DNA of 64,000 nucleotides from Nonomuraea rhodomycinica (GTDB lineage: Bacteria > Actinomycetota > Actinomycetes > Streptosporangiales > Streptosporangiaceae): the NCBI RefSeq assembly GCF_013363995.1, contig NZ_JABWGO010000014.1, forward strand, positions 124,001 to 188,000, in the 5' to 3' direction. Below, piece after piece: positions 42,010 through 50,491 of this stretch (positions are counted from its first letter, which is position 1; each line of letters starts with the position of its first letter). A program made the position numbers and the translations under genes. The notes below the pieces were generated by a model. It was not told the origin of the DNA. It did no database searches and saw only the letters and a list, made by a program, of their open reading frames with translations.

Positions 42010-42924
42010 TCAGTGTCTGGTGAAGTCGGGCCATCCGTCGCGCAGCGTGCGGGCGAAGTGGGCCGCCGCGGCGTCCGCCGCCGTCGTGACCTGCGGTTCC
42101 TGGTCGTAGAAGGCGAACTGGTCGCCCTCGGTCCAGACGAACTCCTTGGGCCCGGCCAGCGCGGCGTGGAAGCGCCGCGCCCCGTGCGGGATGGCGGCGT
42201 CCTCGCTGTGAACGAGCAGGACGGGCTGGGTGAGGCGGGAGGCGAGGGAGATCGCGTCGTAGCCGAGCCAGCCCGGCCATGCCATCACCGCGAACCGGTT
42301 GGGCCACTGCGGGAGGCCACCGCGGTCGGGGTTGAGGTAGAAGTCGATGTCGAACGGCATGGCGGCGCGCGGGTCGGAGCCGCTGACGACCGGCACGTAC
42401 TCGACCTCGCCGGTCGCCTCGTACGTCGCGCGGGCCCGTGTGGCCTCGGCGAGCCTGCCCGCGACGCCCTCCTCGCCGCCGTACACCTCCCGGCAGATGC
42501 CGGGGTCGTGCAGCCAGGGCGCGACGAGCGCCAGCGACCGGACGCGGGGGTCGCCGACGGCGTTCCCGCTCATGTACATCGCGGCCGCGCACACGCCGAG
42601 GGCGCCGAGACGGGCGGCGTCCACCGCGGGGTGCCCGGCGAGGAAGGTGACCGCGTGGTTGATGTCGCGGACCTTCCGTTCCGGCGCCTCGTGGTCGCGC
42701 GGCTCGCCCTCGGACTCGCCGTAGCCGGTGAAGTCGAAGGACAGGGCGGCGAACCCCCGGTCGGCGAGCCGTTCGGCGTACCGGTCGGCCATCTGCTCCT
42801 TGACGCTCGTCCAGGTGCCCGCCACCACGACGCCCGGCGCCGGACCGGTGCCGGCGGGCAGGAACAGGTTCCCGGTCAGCGTCACGTCGCCGGCGGGGAA
42901 CGTCACCTTCCGCAAGGTGGTCAT
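42010..42924 (-). CDS. Alpha/beta hydrolase with Cys nucleophile (YcjY/dienelactone-hydrolase-like)
   Basis: A 304-residue hydrolase. FTGYGESEGEP and the nucleophile elbow LGVCAAAMY place a Cys where a Ser is usual, as in dienelactone hydrolase-like proteins. An Asp in LLVHSEDAAIP completes part of the triad. The expected C-terminal His is not obvious; the corresponding segment reads WTEGDQFAFYDQ. It is the last gene of the five-gene operon divergent from the LysR regulator, 18 bases after the lipoprotein gene. The substrate is unknown. Confidence 0.85.
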   Translation of the reverse strand: MTTLRKVTFPAGDVTLTGNLFLPAGTGPAPGVVVAGTWTSVKEQMADRYAERLADRGFAALSFDFTGYGESEGEPRDHEAPERKVRDINHAVTFLAGHPAVDAARLGALGVCAAAMYMSGNAVGDPRVRSLALVAPWLHDPGICREVYGGEEGVAGRLAEATRARATYEATGEVEYVPVVSGSDPRAAMPFDIDFYLNPDRGGLPQWPNRFAVMAWPGWLGYDAISLASRLTQPVLLVHSEDAAIPHGARRFHAALAGPKEFVWTEGDQFAFYDQEPQVTTAADAAAAHFARTLRDGWPDFTRH

Positions 42925-42942
42925 GAACGGTCGCTCCTTCGA

Positions 42943-44268
42943 TCAGTTCGCATAGGTCAGTTCGGCTTCGGTGATGGACGAGCCGTCGACGGTGAAGGCG
43001 TAGAAGGCGTCGAAGCCTCCCCGGCCGCCCGGGGCGAAGCGCACCAGGAGGCGCTGGTACCCGGGCCGGTTCTCGGCGACCCGCAGGACGGTCAGGGTGC
43101 CGCCGATCACCTCGGCCCGGGCCCAGTCGCGGATCGCGGCGCGCCCGCGGAAACGCCGCCCGACGTCGACGAGCTCCGCGTCGGCGGCGAACGCTCCCGC
43201 CAGCGCGTCGAGGTCGCGGCCGTTGACGGCGGCGACGTAGGCGCTCACCGGCGCGAGCAGCCCGCCCGCCCCTTCCCGCAGGGTGTCGGCGCAGGCGGCG
43301 GGCGTCTTCGCGGGGTCCTCGGCGGCCAGCTCCCGCGCGACGGCCTTGACGTTCTCCTGCGCGATGGTCGGAAGGTCGGCGACGGGCGGGTGGCCGGGGT
43401 AGGCGCGGTCCAGCTCGGCGATGATCGACTTCTGCTCGCCGCCGCCGACGGTCCTGCCGTCGGGCGAGTCCGGGGCGACGGCCGGCCGCACCAGAGCGCG
43501 GAACGCCCGCAGGTACCGGCGCTGCTCGTCGATCAGCGCGCGGGCCGGGCCGGCGGCGCCGTGCCCCGGGTAGATCGTCCTGGCCTCGGAGAAGCGCCCG
43601 GAGAGCTGGTCGAGGATCTGCAGCCAGCCGCAGCTGGCCCCCTCGATCAGCGCGGGCGTGACCTTGCCGGTCGCCAGGTCACCGGCGAACAGGTCGCCCG
43701 TGTCGGGACGGTAGTAGACGTCCGCGGTGTCGGACTCGCCGTGGGCGAACGTGGCGGTCTCCAGGCGGAGCCCGCCGACGCGCAGCAGCGCGCCGTCCTC
43801 GAAGGTCCGGTCGGCGTAGGTGAGCTCGGCGGGGAAGTCCTTGTTCGCCGAACGGGCCAGCGGGTAGAAGCCCCGCCTGTCCTCCCGCATCGTCCTGTCG
43901 GTCGACTTCGACGCGTAGACGGGGGCCTCGGGGAACGCCTCGTGGAAGGCGCCCGCCCCGCCCACATGGTCGGGATGGGAGTGGGTGAGCAGGATGGCGG
44001 CGACCGGCTCGCCGGTCTTCCTGATCTCCGCCACGGCCTTGCGGGCGTCGTCCGGCGTGCGCAGGGTGTCGACGACGATCAGGCCCTCCGGCGCCCGGAT
44101 CCAGTAGGTGTTGACCGAACCCGGGCCGGACGAGGCGAAGCGTCCCGGCTCCGCCGGTCGCGCGGGCGGCGCCGCGGGCTTGTCGTCGTTCGAACAGCCC
44201 GCCACCGACGCGAACGCGCATGCGGCGGCGGAGCCTGCGGCCAGAAGACGCCGCAATCTCTGGTTCAT
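42943..44268 (-). CDS. Lipoprotein: metallo-beta-lactamase-fold hydrolase fused to SnoaL-like domain
   Basis: A 441-residue exported protein. The lipobox SVAGC (residue 25) suggests anchoring outside the membrane. The MBL domain (about residues 45-260) has THSHPDHVGG, a second His in FAHGESDTADVYY, and the DLFAGDLATG Asp. The last 120 residues (SAYVAAVNGRDLDALAGAFA ... RDWARAE) form an NTF2/SnoaL-like cone. The fusion of a secreted MBL enzyme and a SnoaL pocket is unusual. It is the fourth gene of the LysR-linked operon. Confidence 0.85.
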   Translation of the reverse strand: MNQRLRRLLAAGSAAACAFASVAGCSNDDKPAAPPARPAEPGRFASSGPGSVNTYWIRAPEGLIVVDTLRTPDDARKAVAEIRKTGEPVAAILLTHSHPDHVGGAGAFHEAFPEAPVYASKSTDRTMREDRRGFYPLARSANKDFPAELTYADRTFEDGALLRVGGLRLETATFAHGESDTADVYYRPDTGDLFAGDLATGKVTPALIEGASCGWLQILDQLSGRFSEARTIYPGHGAAGPARALIDEQRRYLRAFRALVRPAVAPDSPDGRTVGGGEQKSIIAELDRAYPGHPPVADLPTIAQENVKAVARELAAEDPAKTPAACADTLREGAGGLLAPVSAYVAAVNGRDLDALAGAFAADAELVDVGRRFRGRAAIRDWARAEVIGGTLTVLRVAENRPGYQRLLVRFAPGGRGGFDAFYAFTVDGSSITEAELTYAN

Positions 44269-44313
44269 CTGGAGCTTTCGTGACGTGGGAGTCGGAGTCG
44301 GATGCGAGAGGGT

Positions 44314-45144
44314 TCAGCGGAAGGCGTCCGCGTGGGCCCGCGCCCACTGCGCGAAGGTCCGGGGCTCGCGGCCGGTGACCTCGCGGACGGTCGGGCGGAC
44401 GATCGACTCGTCGAGCGAGCCGTTCACGTAGAAGTCGAAGAACGCGTCGACGTACTCGACCGGCATGGTGGCGAGCAGGTCGGTGCGCGCCTCCTCGTTC
44501 GTCAGACCCACGAACCGCAGCTCGCGGCCGAGGACCTCGGCCAGCACGGCGACCTGGTCGGCGGGCGGCATCGCGACCGGACCGGTCGGCCACAGGATCT
44601 CGCCCCGGTACTCCTCCGACAGCAGCGCGCGGGCGGCGACGGCACCGAGGTCGTACGGGTCGAGGCACGCCGTGCGGACGTCCGGGAACGGGACCCGCAC
44701 CCGATCGCCGGCCCGCAGCTGCGGCAGCCAGCGCAAGGCGTTGGACATGAACGCGCTCGGCCGCAGGAACGTCCACGGCAGCCCGGACTCGCGCACGGCG
44801 GACTCGGAGGCGGCCATGTAACGGGTCACCGCGTTGGTCAGGTCGCCGCTCCCGGCCGAGCCGCCGGACAGCAGCACGACCTGCTCCACTCCCGCACGCC
44901 TGGCCTCGGCCAGCAGGCCCGGCATGTCCGCGTACCCGGCGAGCAGGAACACCGCGCGGACCCCGCCCAGCGCCCCGGTCATGCTCTCCGGCCGGTTGAG
45001 GTCGCCCGTCGCCGCCTCGACGCCGTCCGGCAGCGATGCGGCGCCCGGCTCGCGCACCAGCGCCCGGACGGGTTCACCGGCCGCGGCCAGGGCCCGGACC
45101 ACTTCGGAGCCGACGTTGCCCGTCGCACCCGTCACCAAGATCAT
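44314..45144 (-). CDS. NmrA-like NAD(P)-binding oxidoreductase/sensor
   Basis: A 276-residue atypical short-chain dehydrogenase. The Rossmann motif is VTGATGNVGSEVVRAL. The Tyr-x3-Lys catalytic pair is absent, as in NmrA/YtfG-like quinone reductases and redox sensors (VLLSGGSAGSGDLTNAVTRY follows). ATG 45144 has AAGGA upstream. It is the third gene of the operon, 23 bases after the SDR. It probably binds NADPH and a small quinone-like substrate (inference). Confidence 0.88.
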   Translation of the reverse strand: MILVTGATGNVGSEVVRALAAAGEPVRALVREPGAASLPDGVEAATGDLNRPESMTGALGGVRAVFLLAGYADMPGLLAEARRAGVEQVVLLSGGSAGSGDLTNAVTRYMAASESAVRESGLPWTFLRPSAFMSNALRWLPQLRAGDRVRVPFPDVRTACLDPYDLGAVAARALLSEEYRGEILWPTGPVAMPPADQVAVLAEVLGRELRFVGLTNEEARTDLLATMPVEYVDAFFDFYVNGSLDESIVRPTVREVTGREPRTFAQWARAHADAFR

Positions 45145-45167
45145 CTCATTGTCCTTCACAGAGCCGG

Positions 45168-45848
45168 TCACCACGGCAGGGGACGGCCGTCGCGGAAGAA
45201 GCCGCCGGTCGGGCCGTCGTCGGGCAGGGTGGCGGCCCAGACGACGCCGGCCGCGCCCTCGGAGACGGGACGGCCGGCGGGGCCTCCCATGTCCGTCGCG
45301 ACCCAGCCCGGGCAGATCGCGTTCACGAGGACGCCGTCACCGCGCAGCTCCGCCGCCAGCATGCGGGTCAGGGCGTTGAGGGCCACCTTGGTGACGTTGT
45401 ACGCCGGGGTGCCGCCGCCCATGTTGGTCAGCGAGGCCGCCTCGCTGGACACGTTGACGATCCGCGGGTGCGCGCTCTCGCGCAGCAGCGGCAGCAGCTC
45501 CTGGGTCAGCCGCCAGGGGCCGTACAGGTTGGTCTCGGCGGCCTCGCGAACGACGTCCAGGTCGGCGGACGCCGCGCCCTGCCAGGTGTCGTAGGTGATC
45601 GCGGCGTTGTTGACCAGGACGTCCAGCCGTCCGTACCGCTCGGCGACGGCGGCCGCCGCCTCCGCGACGTCCTGCTCGGAGGTGACGTCGAGCCGCAGCG
45701 GGACGACGTCACCCCCGAGCTCCCCGGCGGCGGCCTCGGCCGCCTCCGGCGATCGGGCGGTGAGCAGGACGGTGTGGCCGAGCGCCGCCAGCTGGTGGCA
45801 GACCTCCCGGCCGATCCCCCGGTTGCCGCCGGTCACGAGGGCGATCAT
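45168..45848 (-). CDS. Short-chain dehydrogenase/reductase (SDR)
   Basis: A 226-residue classical SDR. The cofactor loop is VTGGNRGIGREV, NNAAITYD follows, and the catalytic residues are Ser in VNVSSEAAS, then Tyr and Lys in AYNVTKVAL. The PGWVATDMGG motif follows. The ATG overlaps the SnoaL-like gene stop (ATGA), so the two are translationally coupled. It resembles plant-type carbonyl reductases that act on menthone or carbonyl substrates. Confidence 0.93.
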   Translation of the reverse strand: MIALVTGGNRGIGREVCHQLAALGHTVLLTARSPEAAEAAAGELGGDVVPLRLDVTSEQDVAEAAAAVAERYGRLDVLVNNAAITYDTWQGAASADLDVVREAAETNLYGPWRLTQELLPLLRESAHPRIVNVSSEAASLTNMGGGTPAYNVTKVALNALTRMLAAELRGDGVLVNAICPGWVATDMGGPAGRPVSEGAAGVVWAATLPDDGPTGGFFRDGRPLPW

Positions 45849-46300
45849 CGGTCTCCCGCCGCCAGGGACATCAGGTTCCGGTTGCCGTCGGCCCAGGTGG
45901 CCGTCATCACCACAGCGCCGATCCGCCACGCGCCGGCCGACCGGACCAGGTCGAAGCGGTAGGTGCCGCCCAGGGTCCACAGCGGCGGGCCGAACGGATC
46001 GGCGAGGCGGTGCGTGGCCTGGAACGACGCCGTGCAGGTCGCGGTGTCGCCGTCGACGGTCACCAGGTGGTTGGTGATCAGGTGCTGCGTGGCGTCGAAC
46101 GCGCCCAGCAGGCCCGACCACGCCTCGACGATCTGCGCCGGCGTCAGCACGGCCGGCTCGCCACCGTTCAGGCTGGTGTAGTCCAGGGTCACCGAGTCCG
46201 CGAAGACCTCGGCCAGGCGGTCCCACTCGCGCTGGTCGGCGTGCCATGCCATGCGGGTGCAGGTCTCGATGATCGCCAGGCGATCCTCCGTGGTGCTCAT
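45845..46300 (-). CDS. SnoaL-like/NTF2-fold protein
   Basis: A 151-residue protein with the NTF2 cone fold: the N-terminal helix RLAIIETCTRMAWHADQREW is followed by FADSVTLDYTSLNGG and the strand-rich C-terminus. Relatives are polyketide cyclases, dehydratases or isomerases. The Tyr and Asp of TLDYTS would line the pocket. It is the first gene of the five-gene operon and is divergent from the LysR gene. Confidence 0.88.
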   Translation of the reverse strand: MSTTEDRLAIIETCTRMAWHADQREWDRLAEVFADSVTLDYTSLNGGEPAVLTPAQIVEAWSGLLGAFDATQHLITNHLVTVDGDTATCTASFQATHRLADPFGPPLWTLGGTYRFDLVRSAGAWRIGAVVMTATWADGNRNLMSLAAGDR

Positions 46301-46348
46301 GGGGCCATCGTGGCGGCGACCTTCTCCGTACGTCCAATATCTGCTGTA

Positions 46349-46363
46349 ATAGCCAGCGGCTAT
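46349..46363. promoter_or_regulatory. LysR operator candidate ATAGCC-AGC-GGCTAT
   Basis: A perfect 6-3-6 inverted repeat in the 61-bp gap between the SnoaL-like and LysR genes, overlapping the LysR start codon. It has the AT-N11-AT form expected of LysR binding sites and is well placed to autoregulate. Confidence 0.6.
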
Positions 46364-47261
46364 GGATGCTCATCTGCGTGACATGAGGTACTTCGTGACC
46401 GTGGCGGAGGAGCTCAGCTTCACCCGCGCGGCCGAGCGCCTGTTCATCTCCCAGCCGACGCTCAGCAAGCAGATCCGCCAGCTCGAAGAGCTGATGCGGG
46501 TGAGGCTGTTCGACCGCGACCGGCGCACGGTGCGGCTCACCAAGCCGGGCGAGGCGCTGCTGCCGGCCGCCCGCGAGCTGCTCCAGCAGTGGGACGAGGC
46601 CCAGCGGGCCGTCGGCGACGCCGCGGCCGCCGAGGCCTCGCGGCTGACCGTGGGCATGTCGACCAGTGTCGGCCGCGGGCTCCTGGCGACGCTGCGGGAG
46701 CGGTTCACCGAACGCCGTCCGGACTGCGACCTGCGGCTGCGCCAGGTCAACTGGACCGACCCCACGGCGGGTCTGGCCGAGGGCGAGGTGGACGTGGCGT
46801 TCGTCTGGCTGCCGTTCCCCGGTCAGGACGCGCTCCACGTCCGGGTCGTGGCCCGGGAGCCGCGCTGGGTCGCGTTCCGGGAGGACCACTGGCTGGCCGG
46901 ACGGGACGAGGTCGGCTTCGCCGAGCTCCTGGACGAGAACTTCCTGGCGCTCCCCGAGAGCGCCGGCCCGCTCCGCGACCACTGGCTCGCGACCGACGAG
47001 CGCGGCGGGCGGCCACCGGTGGTCTGCACGACCGTGACGAACGCCGAGGAGACCTTCGCGGCGCTGGAGAGCGGCGGCAGCATCGTGCTGCTCGCCGAGG
47101 GCAACGCCGAGATCTACCGGCGGCCAGGGATCATGACCATTCCGGTCACGGGGCTGTCGCCGAGCGTGCTCGCGCTCGCGTGGCGGCCCGGCGATCACCG
47201 CAGCATCATCCGCGACCTGGTCGAGGCCCTGTCGCCGGAACCGCGGCGCCGCCGGGCGTGA
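46362..47261 (+). CDS. LysR-family transcriptional regulator
   Basis: A 299-residue regulator. The winged helix is EELSFTRAAERLFISQPTLS followed by LEELMRVRLFDRD. The effector domain (about residues 92-290) starts at LTVGMSTSVGRGLL. It is divergent from the SnoaL-SDR-NmrA-MBL-hydrolase operon, which is its likely target. Confidence 0.94.
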   Translation: MDAHLRDMRYFVTVAEELSFTRAAERLFISQPTLSKQIRQLEELMRVRLFDRDRRTVRLTKPGEALLPAARELLQQWDEAQRAVGDAAAAEASRLTVGMSTSVGRGLLATLRERFTERRPDCDLRLRQVNWTDPTAGLAEGEVDVAFVWLPFPGQDALHVRVVAREPRWVAFREDHWLAGRDEVGFAELLDENFLALPESAGPLRDHWLATDERGGRPPVVCTTVTNAEETFAALESGGSIVLLAEGNAEIYRRPGIMTIPVTGLSPSVLALAWRPGDHRSIIRDLVEALSPEPRRRRA

Positions 47262-47367
47262 CCCCCGGACCCTCCTGACGCCCTCCTGGATTCACGGCGG
47301 ACGCTCCCCCTCTTTGAAGCTTTCAGCGGCAATGGGAGGAGTTTGCGCGCCAAGTCTCCACCGAAAG

Positions 47368-47385
47368 TTCAACGATACCGTTGAA
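47368..47385. promoter_or_regulatory. Inverted repeat TTCAACG-N4-CGTTGAA before the esterase gene
   Basis: Perfect 7-bp arms with a four-base spacer, ending three bases before the ATG at 47389. TACCGT (47376-47381) inside it is seven bases from the ATG and would be the -10 of a leaderless message, so a bound repressor would block transcription. No adjacent regulator gene is obvious other than LysR. Confidence 0.5.
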
Positions 47386-47388
47386 GCC

Positions 47389-48564
47389 ATGGACATCAAG
47401 GACACGGCCCGGCCGTTCGACGGCGCGGGAGTCTCGGCCTTCCTGCGCTCGCTCCCCGCCAAGCCCCAGCTGCTCGGCCTGGGCGAAGCCCGGCACTTCG
47501 TGGACGAACTGGGCGAGCTGCGCAACGAGCTCTTCCGGCATCTGGTCGAGCACGAGGGTTACCGGTCGATCGCCGTCGAGAGCGACTGCCTCATGGGCCT
47601 CGTGGTGGACGACCACGTCACCACGGGCGCGGGCACGCTCGACGACGTCATGGAACGCGGCTTCAGCCATGGTTTCGGCGCCTTTCCGGCCAACCGCGAG
47701 CTCGTCCGCTGGATGCGGGCGTACAACGAGGAGCACGACGAGAAGCTCAGGTTCTTCGGCTTCGACGGCCCGCTGGAGTACTGGGCGGCGAGCCCGCGCC
47801 AGGCGCTCACCGGCCTCCACGCCCTGCTCGACGGCCCGCTCGCCTCCGCCGTGGTGACCGGGGAAGCCCTCGACACGCTGCTCGGCCCGGACGAGCGGTG
47901 GTCGGACGAGGCCACGGCGATGGATCCGTCCCAGTCGATCGGCCGGTCCGCCGAAGCGCGGCGGCTGCGGCTGATCGCCGACGACCTGGTGGCGCTGCTC
48001 GAGACGCAGGCGCCGCAGCTCGGCGCGCAGGACAGGGAGCTGGCGGCACTGTACGGGCGCACCGCCGTGGGCCTGCTCCGCTACCACTACTGGATGGCCG
48101 ACGCGTCCCCGGCGCGATGGGGCCGGCTGTCGGCCCTGCGGGACGCGATGATGGCGGCCAACCTGCGTGCCGTCGCCGGGCACGGCCCGGCCCTGGTCTT
48201 CGCCAGCAACCTCCACCTGCAGCGGAACAAGACGTTGATGGCGTTCGGCGACCAGCGGCTGGAGTGGTGGAGCGCGGGGGCGATCGCCGCGACGCACCTG
48301 GGCGACCGGTACGCCTTCCTGGCCTCGGCCTTCGGCACCGCGGGCGAGGACACCCCGTCCCCGGACACCGTCGAGGGCGTCCTGGCCACGCTCCCCTGGG
48401 AGCGGTCTCTCGTCGACGCCCGCCGCCTGGCCGAGGCTGTCGGGAAGCCCGCCCCCCGCGTCTCCCAGGATTTCGCCTATTTCCCGCTGGACCCGGCGCA
48501 GCTCGACCTGATCGACGGCGTCGTCTTCCTCAAGCAGGCCGTCCGGCTGGGGAAGCTGGGCTGA
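47389..48564 (+). CDS. Erythromycin esterase-like hydrolase
   Basis: A 391-residue protein of the Ere/succinoglycan-biosynthesis esterase family. The catalytic pattern GEARHFVDE (Glu33, His36) near the N-terminus matches the Ere GExxH motif. Further conserved pieces are AVESDCLMGL and FFGFDGP. The ATG at 47389 is chosen because it lies seven bases after a -10-like TACCGT; an upstream extension to 47314 is possible. Family members hydrolyse macrolide lactones, but many act on other esters, so resistance is not proven. Confidence 0.85.
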   Translation: MDIKDTARPFDGAGVSAFLRSLPAKPQLLGLGEARHFVDELGELRNELFRHLVEHEGYRSIAVESDCLMGLVVDDHVTTGAGTLDDVMERGFSHGFGAFPANRELVRWMRAYNEEHDEKLRFFGFDGPLEYWAASPRQALTGLHALLDGPLASAVVTGEALDTLLGPDERWSDEATAMDPSQSIGRSAEARRLRLIADDLVALLETQAPQLGAQDRELAALYGRTAVGLLRYHYWMADASPARWGRLSALRDAMMAANLRAVAGHGPALVFASNLHLQRNKTLMAFGDQRLEWWSAGAIAATHLGDRYAFLASAFGTAGEDTPSPDTVEGVLATLPWERSLVDARRLAEAVGKPAPRVSQDFAYFPLDPAQLDLIDGVVFLKQAVRLGKLG

Positions 48565-48611
48565 CGGACGGCCACACGTCCAGGTGACCGGGAGGCGCTT
48601 CAGGTAGATAG

Positions 48612-48639
48612 TTGACACGACATGTATGTCGTGTAATCT
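48612..48639 (+). promoter_or_regulatory. Promoter with 20-bp palindrome controlling the MBL-MarR-SRPBCC operon
   Basis: TTGACA (48612-48617), 16 bases and TAATCT (48634-48639). The palindrome ACACGACATGTATGTCGTGT (48615-48634) has perfect 9-bp arms and fills the space between the two boxes. The ATG at 48647 comes seven bases after the -10, so the message should be leaderless. The MarR protein encoded in the operon is the likely repressor. Confidence 0.75.
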
Positions 48640-48646
48640 AATTGCC

Positions 48647-49564
48647 ATGAGACACGAGATGGTCAACACGGCGAGCCGGATCAAGCAGGTGTCGGTGGTG
48701 AGCACCGGGACGGTGTCGATCCATCCGGAGCACGTGGCCGCCACGCGCAAGCCGCTGTACTGGTGGCTGTTCACCTCGCGCCGGTGGACGCCTCCCCTGC
48801 CGATCAACGTCTACGTCATCGAGCACGAGCGCGGGCTGGTGCTGTTCGACGCCGGGCAGGATCGGGCGTCGGTGACCGACCCCGGCTACTTCCCCGGCGG
48901 CGTCACGGGCGTGATGTACGACCGGCTGGCCCGCTTCGACATCGGCCCCGCCGACACCCTCACCGCCCAGCTCGCCGCCGCCGGCTACGACATCGCGGAC
49001 GTGCACACGGTGGTGATCTCCCACCTGCACCAGGACCACATCGGAGGACTGCGGGAGCTGACCGGCGCCGAGATCGTGGTCAGCGACAGGGAGTGGCGGA
49101 CGCTCGACGGGGCCCTGCCGGAGCTGCGCGGGCTCCTGCGGGCCCACATCGACCTGCCCGGACTGCGCTGGCGGCGGATCGAGTTCGAGGCCGTCCGGGA
49201 TCCCGGGCTCACGCCCTTCACGACCGGCCACGACCTGTTCGGCGACGGCAGCCTGGTGCTGCTGCCCACCCCCGGCCACACTCCCGGATCGCTGTCGCTC
49301 CTGGTCCGTGAGCCCGGACACCCGCCGCTGCTCATGGTCGGCGACCTGACCTACGACGCCCACCTCCTGCAGGAGGGCCACACCCCAGGAGTGGGGGAAC
49401 GGCGGCAACTGGAGGACACCACCAGGGCGATCAACGCCTTGCGGGAGAGGAACCCGGGCCTGGTGATCCTGCCGGCCCACGATCCGGGAGCGGCCGCCCG
49501 GCTGGCGCCCGTGACCGCGGCTCTCACCGGGACACGACAGGCGGACGCGCATGCGCAGCGCTGA
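48647..49564 (+). CDS. Metallo-beta-lactamase-fold lactonase-like hydrolase
   Basis: A 305-residue MBL enzyme. The zinc motif is ISHLHQDHIGG, a later His is in TPGHTPGSLS, the bridging Asp is in MVGDLTYDAH and the last His is in LPAHDPG. This arrangement and the N-terminal PINVYVIEHERGLVLFDAG resemble AHL lactonases (AiiA type). The start is the ATG after the -10 box. It is the first gene of an operon with a MarR regulator (14-bp overlap) and an SRPBCC protein. A signalling lactone as substrate is inference. Confidence 0.88.
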   Translation: MRHEMVNTASRIKQVSVVSTGTVSIHPEHVAATRKPLYWWLFTSRRWTPPLPINVYVIEHERGLVLFDAGQDRASVTDPGYFPGGVTGVMYDRLARFDIGPADTLTAQLAAAGYDIADVHTVVISHLHQDHIGGLRELTGAEIVVSDREWRTLDGALPELRGLLRAHIDLPGLRWRRIEFEAVRDPGLTPFTTGHDLFGDGSLVLLPTPGHTPGSLSLLVREPGHPPLLMVGDLTYDAHLLQEGHTPGVGERRQLEDTTRAINALRERNPGLVILPAHDPGAAARLAPVTAALTGTRQADAHAQR

Positions 49565-50024
49565 AGAACTCCGCTATCTGATCCTGGCCGCGCAACGGGA
49601 GGGCAACCGGCTGCTCGGCCAGGCGCTCAAGCCGCTCGGGGTCACCTCCTCACAGGCCGAGGTTCTCCGCATCCTCGCCGATCGCCAGCCCCTGACCCTC
49701 ACCGGGCTCGGCGAGCTGCTGGTCTGCGAGAGCGGCAACAGTCCCAGCCGCCTGGTCGACCGGCTCGCCACGGCCGGCCTCATCGAACGTCAGGTGTCGG
49801 CACACGACCGCCGTCACATCGAGCTGTCCCTCACGAACGAGGGCATGCGCCTGGCCCGGCAGATCACCGAGATCGAGGACGACCTCTATCGGTCCATCGA
49901 CGCCGCAGCCGAGGGGCGCGACCTCGATCAGGTCACCGGTTTCCTCCGGGCGTTCGTCGCCGGCCTACCCGCCGGCCAGGCCCTGGCTCGCCGAATCGCC
50001 CTCGAGAAGGAGCAGCGCCCGTGA
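49551..50024 (+). CDS. MarR-family transcriptional regulator
   Basis: A 157-residue winged-helix regulator. Helix-turn-helix: LTLTGLGELLVCESGNSPSR, with the wing SAHDRRHIELSLT. It overlaps the lactonase-like gene by 14 bases and the next gene by four. It probably represses its own operon through the 20-bp palindrome at 48615. Confidence 0.92.
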   Translation: MRSAEELRYLILAAQREGNRLLGQALKPLGVTSSQAEVLRILADRQPLTLTGLGELLVCESGNSPSRLVDRLATAGLIERQVSAHDRRHIELSLTNEGMRLARQITEIEDDLYRSIDAAAEGRDLDQVTGFLRAFVAGLPAGQALARRIALEKEQRP

Positions 50025-50428
50025 ACACCCAGGAAGCGACCCGGTTCGTGGACGCACCGCCGTCCCGTGTCCGTCGCGCGCTGCTCACCCCGAGGGCGCT
50101 CCCCGACTGGAATCCCGCCTTCCACACCGTGGAGGGGCCCGCCCATGCCGCCACCGGCGTCGAGTACCCGATGACCGTGCGCGGTGGCCTCAGCGGGCAC
50201 TGGCGGTACACCGCCATCGACGACCGGAGCATCCATACCGCATGGCAGGTCCCCGGGTTCCGGGAGACCGGCGTGTGGCGGCTGGAGCCGCACGGGAGCG
50301 GGACCGTGGTGACGCACGCGTTCGGCCACCACGGTCCCCTCGCGCTGGTCCTGAGCAAGGCGTATCGGGGTGTCGGCGAGCTGCGCCTCGACCGCCTCGC
50401 CCGGCGCGTCACCCGTCCGGCCCCGTGA
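50021..50428 (+). CDS. SRPBCC/polyketide cyclase-like protein
   Basis: A 135-residue START-like fold protein. GTG overlaps the MarR stop (GTGA). FVDAPPSRVRRALLTPRALP with DWNPAF, the central IHTAWQVPGFRETGVWRLEP and a C-terminal helix GVGELRLDRLARRV define the fold. Such pockets bind hydrophobic ligands. It is the last gene of the operon, followed by a hairpin. Confidence 0.85.
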   Translation: MNTQEATRFVDAPPSRVRRALLTPRALPDWNPAFHTVEGPAHAATGVEYPMTVRGGLSGHWRYTAIDDRSIHTAWQVPGFRETGVWRLEPHGSGTVVTHAFGHHGPLALVLSKAYRGVGELRLDRLARRVTRPAP

Positions 50429-50453
50429 GTCGTCACCGCTCCCCCGCCGTCCA

Positions 50454-50478
50454 GACCGCCTGCCCGGCGCCGGCGGTC
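50454..50478. terminator. Hairpin between convergent genes
   Basis: GACCGCC (50454-50460) and GGCGGTC (50472-50478) with an 11-base loop, 25 bases after the SRPBCC stop and before the convergent secreted-protein gene. Confidence 0.45.
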
Positions 50479-50491
50479 GGCGGGTGTGCGG

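Noticed and set aside
47389..48564. Calling this a proven macrolide-resistance gene
   Set aside because: The GExxH motif fits the Ere family, but many homologues do not hydrolyse macrolides. The sequence alone cannot decide.
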